From Adiantum capillus-veneris (taxonomy: Eukaryota; Streptophyta; Polypodiopsida; Polypodiales; Pteridaceae): a DNA stretch of 64,000 bases. A program made the translations under genes and the position numbers. Every line of letters begins with the position of its first letter. Position 1 is the stretch's first letter. Below, piece after piece: positions 47,466 through 58,870 of this stretch. The DNA is taken from the NCBI GenBank assembly GCA_014529385.2, contig CM043964.1, positions 130,600,920 to 130,664,919 of the forward strand, written 5' to 3'. The notes under the pieces are model-generated. The model ran no database searches and was not told the origin of the DNA. It was given only the letters and a program-made list of their open reading frames with translations.

Positions 47466-47960
47466 AATGTCAATGTCTACACCAGACATCTTTAACATTC
47501 AAAATTTTGATGGCAGTAACTTCTCAATTAGAAATAACTAAAATCTTTAGTAATCATGGTTGCCAATGATTTTTTTATTTATATATATCGTGGAGAAATC
47601 TACAATTAGACCGCATTTTTGGCAACAAAATTAGTCTATTTACTATCATCTCCAAGAAGGCCACCACCACTTCTCTTCTAACAAATTTTTCACTATGAAG
47701 AAGCTCTTTGATTTGAGAATGAAAGAAGGTAGCTTTGTTGCATCACATTTGGTCATGATAAGAGAAATACTAAGTAGTGTCCCTCCGAGAACAAGGGCCA
47801 TATCAAGAAGAGTTGCTAGAGTGAAAACATGAAAAGAAGACGGACAAGCATGAGAATGCTAAGAAAGGGGACAAGAGTGTTACTGCTTACCGAGCAAATC
47901 TTTTCAAGCGAATGATGTTTACGAACAAACCTTGGCAGATTTGGGATATTGATGGGATCA
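47466..47960 (+). pseudogene. Fossil Copia-type gag fragment
   Basis: MSMSTPDIFNIQNFDGSNFS followed by a stop resembles the N-terminus of Copia gag, where a W normally follows. About 200 bases on, MKKLFDLRMKEGSFVASHL resembles the gag segment before EHL. A Lys-rich stretch (KTDKHENAKKGDK) in another frame follows. No LTRs were found around it. Call made by motif resemblance only. Confidence 0.5.
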
Positions 47961-47965
47961 ATCAA

Positions 47966-48085
47966 CTATAAGTGACATGAGCAAGTGAAGGGACTCGTGG
48001 CTCTCTATTGATCCACATGGCACACACGGATTGAGAATTGAAAGGGAATCTGCCATACCTATGATGAAAACCTCAGCTTCTTCTC
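47966..48085. repeat. ~120 bp direct repeat, copy 1
   Basis: CAACTATAAGTGACATGAGC then CTCTCTATTGATCCACATGG and GGGAATCTGCC. The same block recurs at 49308-49425. Confidence 0.88.
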
Positions 48086-48348
48086 AAGCTAGAAGTATTG
48101 AGTCCCTTCCTTTGTTTTGGGAGGAAGGGGAGCCAATGGAAAGTTGGAGGTAAAAGTGCATGTGTGTATGCATCTCTATGTTTATGGCCGTCTTTGTACA
48201 TCAACCCCTTAATCATCCTCTAGAACCACCCCCCCCCGGGTTGGCTCCTTTTGCGTGGACCTCTCTCTAACTTTATAGCTTGCATGTTACACATTTGAAA
48301 CTCGAGTTTGCCTTTTGCATCATAAGACCATGGAGAAGCCATGAAGAT

Positions 48349-48382
<34 letters not shown>

Positions 48383-49307
48383 GTGATTTTCTAAGTATTT
48401 ACATGTGTTGCATGTGATCGTGCGTGTGCACGCCTTCTGTGATTACCACTCTTGTGTGTGCGTACATGCATGTGTGTGAACTATAACTACATCATTTTAC
48501 ATATTGTAAAACATAATGTGTACACGTGTATATATGAACTCTCTCTAAATGTTGTTTATATAGAAAAATGTAATGGGTAAATTTAATGCTCAAAGTTAAA
48601 CTTAGTGTTGCTTACAAAACTTTATGCAAAAGAGGTTTTACATAAGGCTCCTTTCCATTCTCATTAGATGAAATTTAAGGAGATTCCTTTCCAAGCCACA
48701 TAATTTGCACCAAAACCCTCACAGAGTAAGACACAATCGAACTATGCTCATCAATAGTAAAAAACGACAATTTGCCTAAGCTAGCTCACCACAAATGGAT
48801 GCTTGCATCATGCATGATATGCTCGCCTTAAAAAAGAAAAGACTTTTATGTGCCATCATTCCTCGCAGTGCCATCATCCCACACACACAGGGTTTTTCCT
48901 TGAATGCCATGTTTTCTCAACACTACAATGGCCTCCATATTTTTTTAAACAAAAAGAGCGGCCTTGCTATCGCACTATTGTCTGTGTCTGTTGGCCTACT
49001 ACTTGCGGACTTTGCGTGGCCTTCATGCCTTGCATGCCACTTGGCAAGGCTTGCCTTTTTCTCTTCCAACTCAAGTTAAGGGATCTTTGTTGATTCCCAT
49101 TTATAAGAAATGGGTTCAGCCCTATAACGTTTACACTCAAACAATATTGTTCTTATGTAAGGATGTTGTGGATCAACTTATATTAAAACATAAGAGGATC
49201 CTTAAGGGGTTGGTATACAAAGACAACTAGCATAGAGACACATGTACACATGCACAAATTTCCCTCCAATTTTCCCTTGGCTTCCTTCATCAAACCCTAG
49301 TCCCCCC
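48086..49307. other. Spacer, no gene seen
   Basis: It contains a (GT)n array at about 48351-48380 and GT/CA-rich sequence to 48540. No coding feature was recognised. Confidence 0.55.
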
Positions 49308-49425
49308 CCAACTATAAGTGACATGAGCAAGTGAAGGGATTTTTGCTCTCTATTGATCCACATGGTACACAGGGATTGAGAACCAAAAGGGAATCTGCCT
49401 TACCTATGATCAAATCCTCGGCTTC
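49308..49425. repeat. ~120 bp direct repeat, copy 2
   Basis: Partner of 47966-48085, with small differences (CATGGTACACAGGG against CATGGCACACACGG). Confidence 0.88.
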
Positions 49426-50031
49426 CTCTCTCCCACTCAACTTGCCTAACCAACTCGTCAATCGTAATTTTTTGAAAGTTTTGCATTTATGGAGGACTCA
49501 AACTTGTGTCCCCCCTTTGGCAAGGCGATCATATGCCCACAATCTCTCATGGATTGCAAATTCCCTCCCTATAATCGATACCTTGACTACTTATCCATGT
49601 TTATAGACAATCCCTCCTTCCCCCCATTCTCCTAAACCAAAAAAGAACTCATTACTTGTGACCATTGTTGTTGAACACATGTAGATGTACTCACAATCCA
49701 TTTACTTTTAGTCATTATTGTGGAATATGCTTGCTCACATGCACATGCCCAATCACACATTATCCAAGAATAGAGATCCCAATAATATCCCAACCTCGCC
49801 AAGGTTCGCTCGTAAAATTCATTTGCTCAAAAAGGTTAACTCGATGAACATCGTCTTTTTTTTCGTGCTCCCCCTCTCTCCCTCTCCCTCTCTTTATCCC
49901 TATTGCTTCTCCCTCTCTCCTTGTCTCTCCCTATCCCTTGCACCCTCTATCCATGCCCTCCATTTTTCTTTTGAATATAATCATCCCGATAGAGAGAGGG
50001 GGGACAAAGAGGCACAGGGAGGGGATATGGA

Positions 50032-50070
<39 letters not shown>

Positions 50071-51690
50071 AATTGGTGAAAGGGAGGGAAGAAGTGAGTG
50101 AAAAAGAGATGGGGAGAGAGCAAGAGATGCAAGTAGTGGGCATAGATTACGAAGGAAGAGATGGGGGTAGGTGGAGGAGGAGATGATGAAGGAGAAGAGC
50201 AGATGGCTTTGGTGGCCAAGGAGGGTGGCACTAGTGGTGCATGGACGGCTTTTTTAAAAAAAAGGTCACTTTCTATCTTAAAATTGTTAAATAAACAAAC
50301 CAAATGAAGTTCAATCTTAGATAGAATGTTAAGTCTCGATTTGATTAGGTGAGAATTGCTCCAAGTCAAACTCTAACTACCACATTTACAAGTATATGTA
50401 TGTGTGTGCATGCGTGTGTCTGCCCTTGCCCTTGCCCAAGCACCATACTTAGTGTTGTCAGTAGACCCGTTGAGTATGGGCCTACTATCTCATCAAGTTG
50501 ATGAGAGAGTTACAATTGAGCGTGATACCATGACAAATATTATGTTCAATAGCAACGCGGATAGTTATGAGGAGTTCTTGTCTACTAAACATGTTACAAT
50601 AGTATTTGTTGATCAATTGGTTAATCTGCTCAAACGTGGCAAAGATCTTAGAACAAGAGTACATAATTAAGTGAAATATACCCAAACATTTATTTGATAG
50701 CCGCTCTAATAGATCTATTGCTTTTTTCTCACCAAATTGAGGTGGAAAATTGTTTGGACTCCAATTTAAATGTAAGGATGTGAGTGGATTCTGTTTTTAG
50801 GATATCAAGATACAGGCGACGGAAGGAATTGGAAAAGCTTATAAACCAACAAGAAAGTGCCATGTGGACCTTGCTGTTTACATAGGACGACGGAAAAGTG
50901 AGATGGAGAGTGCCACATTGTGGAAGAGAAGAAGGGGATTTGTTTCGACCCCTCTCCCCTAGAAGTTCTTTCTTCCACCCTCCACCTTGGCAAAAAGTGC
51001 CATGTTGGCACCAATCATGTTGAACTAAACCTCCCACCCTTTTGTCCACACTTGCCTCCTCCTCTTTCTTCCGCCGCCGCCCAACGTTCACATAAGACGG
51101 TGGTAGAAAATTGCCTCACATTTTCGTCCGCCAGCAATGTGAACACATGGCCGGTGGAAGAGAACGTTTGCAAGCTTTTCCACCCAAAAGAGTTCATAAA
51201 GTGTCATGATTTCCACCACCTCGATGTGAACCCAGCCTAAGTAGTTTGCAAGAATTTTTGCCGGCTATTTCTTCAAAAAACCATTTGTGCAAAAAAAAAA
51301 AAAAAGCAATGTATAAGTTGCACATGACTAGAGAGCAAAAAAAGCCCATTGGGATTCCTTTACATTGTCTAAAGAAAAGTGCATTGAATTCAATGAAGCA
51401 GTTCTCCAATAGTTAAGATGTAATTTCTATCAGTTGAGATTCATATTGAAATGCTTTGATGGTTGTAGATTTGATTTCTTTACATATTTGGATTTCCTAA
51501 CAAGTGTTTCTTCTATCAAAGGCCAGTTTGATAAGATGATGGTTATGTGATGCAAGCTGAGCTTAATCCAGAATTTGAGGTTCGGAGCATGGAGTTGTGT
51601 TGCATTCACTCAATAGTGATATTTATGGGACAATGAATGTCAACAGATGGCTTATCGGAGTGGGCAGCAGCAGCAACTAGCATAGAAATG
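49426..51690. other. Spacer with simple repeats, no gene supported
   Basis: A CT-rich block at 49865-49960 and a (CA)n array at 50033-50067 create long but compositional reading frames. A plus-strand 88-codon frame (50404-50670) has no recognisable domain. Confidence 0.55.
50033..50067. repeat. (CA)n microsatellite
   Basis: About 17 CA units. Confidence 0.95.
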
Positions 51691-51694
51691 CGCG

Positions 51695-51949
51695 TTGCCG
51701 GTTTATGCAATTGGACAAGGCTTCTATGTGGCAGAATGTGCTTCTGAGCAAATCTTTCAGGACTTGGTCATGAGAGGAGGCATATGGGGAGCTTATTATT
51801 TTGTTTATGCTACGCCATGGACGCCCAAGTTTTGGCCAAATGAAGAGTTTATGGACTTCTTCCCAGTGTGGGTCACGCTCAAGGACTTTCCTTTGGCTAA
51901 AATCATGCATTGGTGGTACAAAAGAAGGACCTTTTTTGTTTCTACCTAG
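51695..51949 (+). pseudogene. DUF4283-like fragment (gag-like domain)
   Basis: An 84-codon stretch: FYVAECASEQIFQDLV, then GGIWGAYYFVYATPWTPKF, then FFPVWVTLKDFPL. The pattern of seq-dLv, GpW, W-P-F and PVWV-L--fPL is that of DUF4283, a domain common in plant LINE- and gag-like proteins. No start or end of a complete protein is visible. A zinc-knuckle segment of the kind that follows DUF4283 appears at 63014-63304, on the same strand. Confidence 0.5.
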
Positions 51950-52092
51950 TTGGTACTGCTACATAGGTCCAGGTTGTTTTGGAGGGAACCTTTTTGGTCC
52001 TCTAAATTTAATCACTCTAGGAGTGAATGTATTAGATATTGAAACGCCACTCCTTTGAAAACATGGGTTGGCCTATCAAGGATGGTAGTAGT

Positions 52093-52734
52093 GTACGTTT
52101 AATTCGTGTGGATTGAGGCTAACTATTTTTCATCCCGCGTCAGTTTCTTTGTATCGTTCTCACAGATAGCACCTGCCCTCCCTTGTGCTCGCCATCTTTG
52201 GTCCTCACTGCTTGCACCTTCCCTTCACTTTACCATCCCTTGCACCTCTTGTGCAAGCAACAAAGTTTTGCACCACCACCTAGCAAGGTCTCCGGCTGTG
52301 CACCATTGCTGCAATGAGGATGCCTGCGAGGAAGGCTGCTACCAGGGCATCACCCGACAAGGGGAAGAATCCTAGGACCATGGATGCAAGGTCCCTCCGA
52401 ACACGTACAAAATCTGTACGTTTAATTCGTGTGGATTGAGGCTAACTATTTTTCGTCCCGCGTCAGTTTCTTTGTATCGCTCTCACAGATAGCACCTGCC
52501 CTCCCTTGTGCTCTCCATCTTTGGTCCTCACTGCCTGCACCTTCCCTTCACTTTGCCATCCCTTGCACCTCTTGTGCAAGCAGCAAAGTTTTGCACCACC
52601 ACCTAGCAAGGTCTCCGGCTGTACACCATTCAATGAGGATGCCTGCGAGGAAGGCTGCTGCCAGGGCATCACCCGATAAGGGGAAGAATCCTAGGACCAT
52701 GGATGCAGGGTCCCTCCGAACACGTACAAAATCT
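52093..52734 (+). repeat. Tandem duplication of ~323 bp covering a putative first exon
   Basis: GTACGTTTAATTCGTGTGGA begins each copy (52093 and 52416), and each ends ACACGTACAAAATCT. The copies are 323 and 319 bp with few differences. The second lacks four bases (GCTG-type) just before the ATG. The duplicated part includes a reading frame starting MRMPARKAA. Confidence 0.95.
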
Positions 52735-53555
52735 CCTCGGAGCATCAACACCCCAAACACGAGAGCTAGCAAGGGGAGCTTCTCTGTACAGAAATCAGCT
52801 AAGTCTGGAGCGGTTTTTGCCAAGGATGAGACTCGGTCATCTACAAAATCCAGAGGTTGGTGTTCCTTCTTTGCATGTGTACATTGTTGTGTTGTGTCAT
52901 TGGTAGATGTTTTTCTTTCATAAAAGGTAGCTATTGTCACTTGAAGGCTTTAAGGTTTTGAGCCAATTCATGTATTCTTCTTAAATTGCATGCATGCATG
53001 CAACTGCATGTCTGATATCTTGAGAGCTCTACCTTTTTTTTCAGCATTGCATGAAGCACAAATTTAAAGCTTTGTAGGGCAGTGAAGATTAACATATAAA
53101 ATGAGACACTTTATAGTAACAAATTTGGTACTGTACAGTACCAAATTTTGCACATTGGCAAGGTCATCTATGTGATAAAGAGCAGCTTAAAATTTTTGTG
53201 TTGAGTTTTATAGTACTGAAATGTCTCCAAAATAAAGGCATATAGGAAGAATTCTTAGGTATTTGGTTTAGTAGAATGAGGGCTTGTCTAATGAGCTTTG
53301 TGTTTCCACATTGCAGGAAAGAACAAAATGGAGGAATACCCTCTTCTGATCAAGTTTTGCTATACAACCAAAGAGCTTCATGAGGAGTATGGTCTGAGCA
53401 TGGAGGGTGTGCTTCCAAAGGAACTTATGGAAGAAGACCTCCTTGATGACGAGTGGATGACTGTTTTCAAGAAACGCTACCAGAAGAATGTGAAGGTTTA
53501 CTTGAATCATGTGCAGCCAAGTCTTGTTGACGATTGTAGGTTCCTTTTCCACAAG
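52633..53555 (+). CDS. Two candidate exons of an unrecognised host gene
   Basis: Exon A (52633-52855) encodes a basic, Ser/Ala-rich start (MRMPARKAAARASPDKGK). Its donor at 52856 (AGAG|GTTGGT) joins in frame to exon B (53317-53555, acceptor TTGCAG|GAAAG), which encodes NKMEEYPLLIKFCYTTKELH, LLDDEWMTVFKKRYQKN and LVDDCRFLFHK. A donor CAAG|GTATAC follows. Frame compatibility and codon pattern support real exons. I do not recognise the family. Further coding-like traces at 53640-54100 (for example QAKELRASLQQNKG) hint at more exons or decay. It may be the 5' end of the gene that ends in the FCP1-like domain. Confidence 0.45.
53121..53148. repeat. Perfect 28 bp palindrome built from TTTGGTACT half-sites
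   Basis: The half-site AAATTTGGTACTGT is followed directly by its exact reverse complement. It sits in the presumed intron between exons A and B. Confidence 0.95.
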
Positions 53556-53619
53556 GTATACCAAGACCCTCCATCTTGTGGGCTGATCACTTAAAAGTTT
53601 GCGTGTTGCTTTGCTTTTG

Positions 53620-54100
53620 AGAAATGCCATGCGGCAACAAGGACCCTACGCACCGTAAGGTTGCATGGGCGATGTTTGGAGAGAGTGTACTCAATATGTG
53701 TGCCAGTCACCCTGGAGGTTGGAGCAGAAGGTTGATACATGGCGAAGGGAAAACGGTGCCTCCCACGGAGGCCACCTGTCATCTATTAAGAAGGTCCACC
53801 TTATGCAAAGTGGTAGCAATCTTTGTACAGAGATAGGCCCCCCACAATGTCACGTGTGGACACCTGACTATGTAACATACCAGGAAAGTATTGTTGAGAG
53901 AGTGTCTCACACATGTGCAGTTGCATCAAACAGGCTAAAGAGTTGAGAGCATCTCTGCAACAGAACAAGGGAACTTTGTTGAGAGTAGAGGGTTCCAAAT
54001 GTTGTTGTCAAGCGGATAAAAGTGACATAGAGCACTACGAAGTGTAGCTTGCAAAACTAAAGCAGGAAAACCCTTGCAATGATGAGGACATCAAATAGGT
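53620..54100 (+). other. Coding-like remnant, unassigned
   Basis: Interrupted frames with protein-like composition (GDVWRECTQYVCQSPWRLEQ, SNRLKS-stop, QAKELRASLQQNKGTLLRVE). Possible decayed exons of the neighbouring gene. No domain was recognised. Confidence 0.3.
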
Positions 54101-54239
54101 GGAGGTTGATTTGGGAGTGAGTTGGTGCATGCTTCACTGACTTGGAAACAGTGTGAGGACATGAAGAATCTTGAGAAGGAGGTTGATCTGCAACAAGTAA
54201 TTCTTGACATCCATCCTTTAAGAAAGTAGTTTTGGAGAT

Positions 54240-55010
54240 TCTGGCAGGTCTGGTAGTTTCTCGTACTCATGAAAGCTCTTGGTATGTTTTTAGTATATGT
54301 AAAATCTCCTTTGGTAGTTTTGTCAGCAATTGGTCCTCTTGCTTCTGTATGATAGTTGCATATTTTAGGTAGATTCATAGCTTCAAGTAGATTTCTTGAA
54401 TTTTCTCTATGCTATTTTGGTAGTTTTTGTTCATACTGGTATTTTTTGGGTTCTTTTGGCTCTACTTTCTTGTTTTGGTATCTTGTTGTTGTTTTTAGAC
54501 GTTTGGTAGTTGGGCAATCTTCCTTGTTTGTTAGTTTTAGGAGTCTTGGTAGTTTTGAAAGTTTTGGAGGCAATGATAGTTTTTCTTGTGTTGCTAGTAC
54601 CTCTAAACCCTTACTGAAAGCTTTTGGTAGTTGGTAGTTTATGGCGTGGACCTAACAAAGTTGTTTTAGTAGTTTTGGTTATGTTTGGGTAGTTTATTTT
54701 TGCCTTCGGTGTATTTATAATGCTTTTGGTACTAACTGGTATCTTTTGGTACTATTATAGTTTCCCTTTGGTGGTTAATGGTTGTTTTCTATCAATGGTG
54801 TTTTGGTGGTATTCGTAGTTTTAGGTAGTTATAGTACCTTCTGAAAATGCTCTTTTGGTGGTTGTTAGGGTTTTTAGTTTCTCTTCTTCTAATTGGTAGC
54901 TCATGGTTCTGATTTGGTTGTGTTTTTGGTAGTTCATGGTTGTCTTTTGTCATTGATGACTTGATAGTTTTTGGTACTACTTGGGAGTATGATGCCTTCA
55001 ATACTACCTG
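54240..55010. repeat. Degenerate TTTTGGTAGT / TTTTGGTACT array
   Basis: Dozens of GGTAGTT, GGTACT and GGTATC elements, mostly preceded by TTTT, cover about 770 bp with irregular spacing of roughly 15-35 bp. It is non-coding and T/G-rich on the plus strand. Confidence 0.85.
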
Positions 55011-55091
55011 CTAGCTTTTAGTTACTAATTTGGGATTTCTTGTATTGCTACTGGTTGCCAACACGACTGAGTTTGATATGCTAGAGGCAAC

Positions 55092-55171
55092 ATGGAAGGA
55101 ATCACAAGGCCACACCCTCTTTGTGAAGCAGATGGAAGGAATCACAAGGCCACACCCTCTTTGTGAAGCAG
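55092..55171. repeat. Perfect 40 bp tandem duplication
   Basis: The block starting ATGGAAGGAATCACAAGGCC is repeated without change at 55092 and 55132. Confidence 0.95.
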
Positions 55172-55350
55172 ATGGTTGCTGATGTTAGCCTTGGGAAGAG
55201 AGTCATGCTATATCATAGGCCCTAGTTTGTTTATTCAATGGGTAATCCACGTGTTTGGCGTATCTGTTGCATGTGGTGAGATGTTAGAGTCTGCAAGGGT
55301 TGTTGGAATCTTTATGCTCGAGTGCTGACATCAGTATCACCCCCTTTGCT

Positions 55351-55506
55351 TGTAATGGAAATGGCCTATGAACTTTGAGAATAGTGAAATTAAGAGAATT
55401 AAAGAGAGCGTTTTTGTGAGGTTACTTTAAGAACATAGAGGGTGAACTTAATTGATGGTAGCAACATAATCATAGTACTTAATTACCTTGGCATGAACAA
55501 TACTTT

Positions 55507-55548
<42 letters not shown>

Positions 55549-55990
55549 GAGAACTTGACAACATTTGAGGACTAGATTTATTGTGGAGCCAATCCCCCCT
55601 CCAATAGGCATTTGTATTATAGATTCTCCCATCAAGAGAGACTTGGTAAAATACAATCTCTAGAGTTTCATAAAACCTATCTAGACACAAGCAAACAATA
55701 GGGCACACACACTAATTACAAGATTAAGACCCAACTTAATCAACCTAATTAGTGATGCTAAATATCATAAATCAAATGCTTATAGAAGAATAGGAGTGGT
55801 TAATAGCAAGAAGTACATGCCTCTCTCAAATCTAGAATAATGAGAGTGTAATACTACTTCATGACATAATGAAATGTAGAGAAGATGTAGACTAATGAGA
55901 AAATAGGAATGAGATTAATCAAGAAGAGCTTACTCTAATTACAAATGGATTAGCACTAGCCTCTTAAGCATGGACATTAAGCTCAAGGCT
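55351..55990 (-). repeat. Diverged LTR fragment related to the second chromovirus
   Basis: TGTAATGGAAATGGCCTATGAACTT aligns to the plus-strand start of the LTRs at 27041/34444, and TTGACAACATTTGAGGACTAG, GGAGCCAATCCCCCCTCC and GTATTATAGATTCTCCCATC align further in. A GA array (55508-55545) occupies the GAGAGAGAAAT site. Similarity fades before the LTR's far end, so it is an old or truncated solo LTR. Confidence 0.7.
55508..55545. repeat. (GA)n microsatellite
   Basis: About 19 GA units, at the position of the short GAGAGAGAAA tract of related LTRs. Confidence 0.93.
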
Positions 55991-56382
55991 AGGCCATAGA
56001 GTGAACACTCAAGAGAGAGGGAGCTCTCATCAATCCCTTCTACTATGGGTTTAAGCACATACAACTTTGGAACTCCAAGTGAGCCCAAGACTTATACAAA
56101 GTGAGTTGGAAATATTATGCACAAACATAGCATATCTCTCGCTTGATGCATATTCAATGTAGCCTCTGTTAGCCACTGCTAACACTTTGTTACAAAGCTT
56201 TGTTACAAAGTAGGGATCATTGTGCGAGGTTGTACTATGGTGATCTGTGAGGTGGAAAAGTCTTGGGCTAATGAGCATCATGTTGTGAAGAGTAAGTATG
56301 TGTATGTTTCGCAAATCATATGCTTACCTACATTGAAACGAAGTTGTTTGTAAGTACGTGCTATCTTTCTATGTTTTTGTAG

Positions 56383-57063
56383 AGGAAGAGGATGTTGCAG
56401 TGGTTGGGCCCAATGGAAGAAATGGGGAGGCGTTCAAGGATGGGCAAGGTGCCACAAAGTCTGTTGCAAGTACTTTGTGGGAGGGGGATGAGGTTACTAT
56501 AGAGATAGGGGATGCTCTCCAAGATTTAAAGTATGGTAGTGTGGAAGGGAAAGAGACTAAGAAGGGACAACACTGTGATACCATGTGGGACAGTGAAGGA
56601 AACAATAAAGGAAACAGTGACTCCGAGGATAAAGATGTTAAAAAGACTAAAGACAATGTGGGAGGTAAAGTCCCTCACATAGTGGAGCTGGATGCTTCCG
56701 GACCAGATGTTAATGAAACGAATCCAAGAGATCAAATCACTAGCAAGGATGAGAATAGGCAAGGGGAAGGTGCAACAACCAAGAAAGTACTGGAAGGACC
56801 TAAAGGGGCAGGGGAAGCGGCGAAACGAGAGGTGAATGCCAAGGAGGATGAGAGGGAGGCCGAGAAGGGATTGGAAGCCAAGAAGGGGGATGAGAGAGAG
56901 GCTAATATGTGGGTGGATTCCAAGGAGGGAAAAGGGGTAGATGATGCCAAGAGAGGGGAGGGGAAGGGGCACATGCCAAGAAGGGGGAAGAGACAGACAG
57001 GGGAAAGGGAGGCAATGCGAAGAACAGGGACGGAGGGGCCAAAAATGCCAAGGAGGAAGTGGT
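56383..57063 (+). CDS. Lys/Glu-rich exon, possibly of the FCP1-like gene
   Basis: Acceptor TTTTTGTAG at 56382, then an open frame of about 225 codons beginning EEEDVAVVGPNGRNGEAF. It is extremely rich in K, E, D and G (EAAKREVNAKEDEREAEKG), so it would be a disordered, charged segment. It has no folded domain. Near 57000-57060 a plausible coding sequence switches frame (AKNAKEEVVTEDAKVESTTT in another frame), so there is probably a frameshift. Position and strand fit the N-terminal region of the protein ending at 58350. Confidence 0.45.
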
Positions 57064-57458
57064 AACAGAGGATGCAAAAGTAGAAAGCACCACAACGACG
57101 GTGTGGATTCAACTACTAGTAATGTTGTAGAGAATCCGACAGGTACTTCTACTCATTTGGTGACCCTGTTGGAGATTTTTTGTGTACAAGGAAAGAAGAA
57201 ACAGCTCTTGTGTCCAGCTATCTCGTGCATGCAAACTGTATCCCTTCTTACATTCTTATCTATTTCTCACAATGTGCCTTTTATTTCACTGAATCAATTC
57301 GACTTTTGGCCTTTGTCTTTCATCTCTTGTTCCCTCTATGGTATTCTACTATGTTTCGTTGCTGTAACTGTGTTTCAATGTCACTATTCATTTCCAAACT
57401 AAGTACTGCACACTACAATACCAATTTGGTACTATTTGATACTAGTTTGGGTCTATTG

Positions 57459-57476
57459 AGTACCAAATTTGGTACT
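57459..57476. repeat. Perfect 18 bp palindrome AGTACCAAA-TTTGGTACT
   Basis: The same half-site as at 53121-53148 but in the opposite order. Another TTTGGTACT lies at about 57425. Confidence 0.95.
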
Positions 57477-57539
57477 TTCTAGTGACATACCAGTTCTCTT
57501 TTTTTATATGATAATTGCAATGTCTGGTTGCACTGTCTA

Positions 57540-58350
57540 TTTGCCTCCACTCATTTGGATTGTTGGTATTGTAGTAAAATCTTGGTGGCTAGATGAGCCA
57601 CCGGCAAACACGGTGCTTGAGGCTGATGTGGTTGCTAAACCAAGGTGGCTGATTGTGCTTGATCTCAATGGGATGTTATTGAAAAGCTATAGAAAGCTTC
57701 CAAAAGGCCTTTGGGTTTTGGACAAGAAACTCCAAACACGGATCATCAGTATCTATATATCGCTAATTTGTCTTATAAGGCCAGATGGTGACGAGTTCAT
57801 AATAATTATTAAAAAGAAAGCCAAGATAATTTTGTGGTCCTGTTGTAAAAGTAGAAATTGATAGATATGTTGAACGCTTGTTGCCCCCAACATGTGCAAT
57901 AGAAGCATTTTGCAAGCAGATATACTCTGCCAACAAGACTGTGAGACCTGGTGACAGAGTATGGCGGAGGTGCCACACGTGCCCAAAAGTGTGGGCAACA
58001 AGCCTGTTTACCTAAAGAACCTACAAATAGTGTGGGCAAGGCACCCACAGTTTGATGCTAGCATGGTGGATGATTGTAGATACAAGTCGCTCAAAAATAA
58101 CTATGAGACCTGTCTTGCAATCAGAGCAGACTACCCTGTGGTGGTAGGCCAAGAATATCCTTTTTACTTGGTAGACCTCATTTTACTATGGTTGCTCGGA
58201 TGGATGTGCGATCAGTACCCAACAATGTACACTCGCAAGAACCCAATCTTTGACATAGAAGATGATATTTTTGCGTATGTTGTCGATTACTTCATACAGA
58301 TGGAGGGAGAATGTTACAGATGTGATCTCCCTGACCTAGGAGATTCTTGA
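57540..58350 (+). pseudogene. FCP1-like (HAD-type) phosphatase sequence with two frame changes
   Basis: KPRWLIVLDLNGMLLKS matches the first motif of plant FCP1-homology proteins, where DLNG-L replaces DLD. IRPDGDEFI and KKKAKIILWSCCKSRN match the following segment (WSS-type motif II). After a one-base shift near 57845 the sequence continues IDRYVERLLPP. After a return to the first frame near 57950-58000 it continues NKPVYLKNLQIVWARHPQFD, then MVDDCRYKSL, the acidic VDD-type motif that completes the active site. It stops after DLPDLGDS. The frame changes could be decay or homopolymer errors. It would dephosphorylate protein Ser/Thr residues if functional. Phosphatase family assignment is good and functionality doubtful. 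Confidence 0.65.
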
Positions 58351-58534
58351 ACTCTTGTACTTGGTGAGACTTTGTACCATGACACATAATATATAATGGA
58401 AACCCACTTTTTTGGTACACTGTTTTGGGATATTGATCTTTAGTGTCTTTTCTTGTGCTAACTAGTAGTTTGTAGTCTAAAAGCATATTTTTTGAAATCC
58501 TTGACATTGGTGTTAATACAATGGTGAAAATATA

Positions 58535-58870
58535 CAAAATTTGGTGCTATCACAGTACAAAATTTGGTGGTAGAACATTATCAGACTTGGTGCTATGTAG
58601 TACCAAACTTGGCGTCAGGAAGTACCAAACTTGGTGCTATTCAGTACCAAACTAGAGCTATGAAGTAACAAACTTGACACTGCTTGTCATCACTTTGGTA
58701 CTGATTATCTCCCTTTTGGTGTTGGTTATCTCCCTTTTGGTACATGAGCTTATGCAAAGAATGCTACGGTAAAAATTTTGGTACTGATTGACATCACTTT
58801 GGTGCTGGTTAGCTCCCTTTTGGTAATGGTTAGTATTATTTTGGTACTAGTTAGGGGCAAGTTGGTATAG
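58535..58870. repeat. Cluster of TTTGGTACT / AGTACCAAA motifs
   Basis: At least seven exact TTTGGTAC or GTACCAAA copies plus TTGGTGCT variants lie in about 330 bp, in both orientations. The cluster falls between the 3' end of the FCP1-like sequence and the 3' end of the convergent transposase-like gene. Confidence 0.9.

Noticed and set aside
50404-50670. 88-codon plus-strand frame
   Set aside because: No domain, no splice context and no conserved partner. It could not be told from chance.
56526-57112. Long Leu/Pro/Ser-rich minus-strand frames
   Set aside because: They are the complement of the K/E-rich plus-strand exon and have no independent support.
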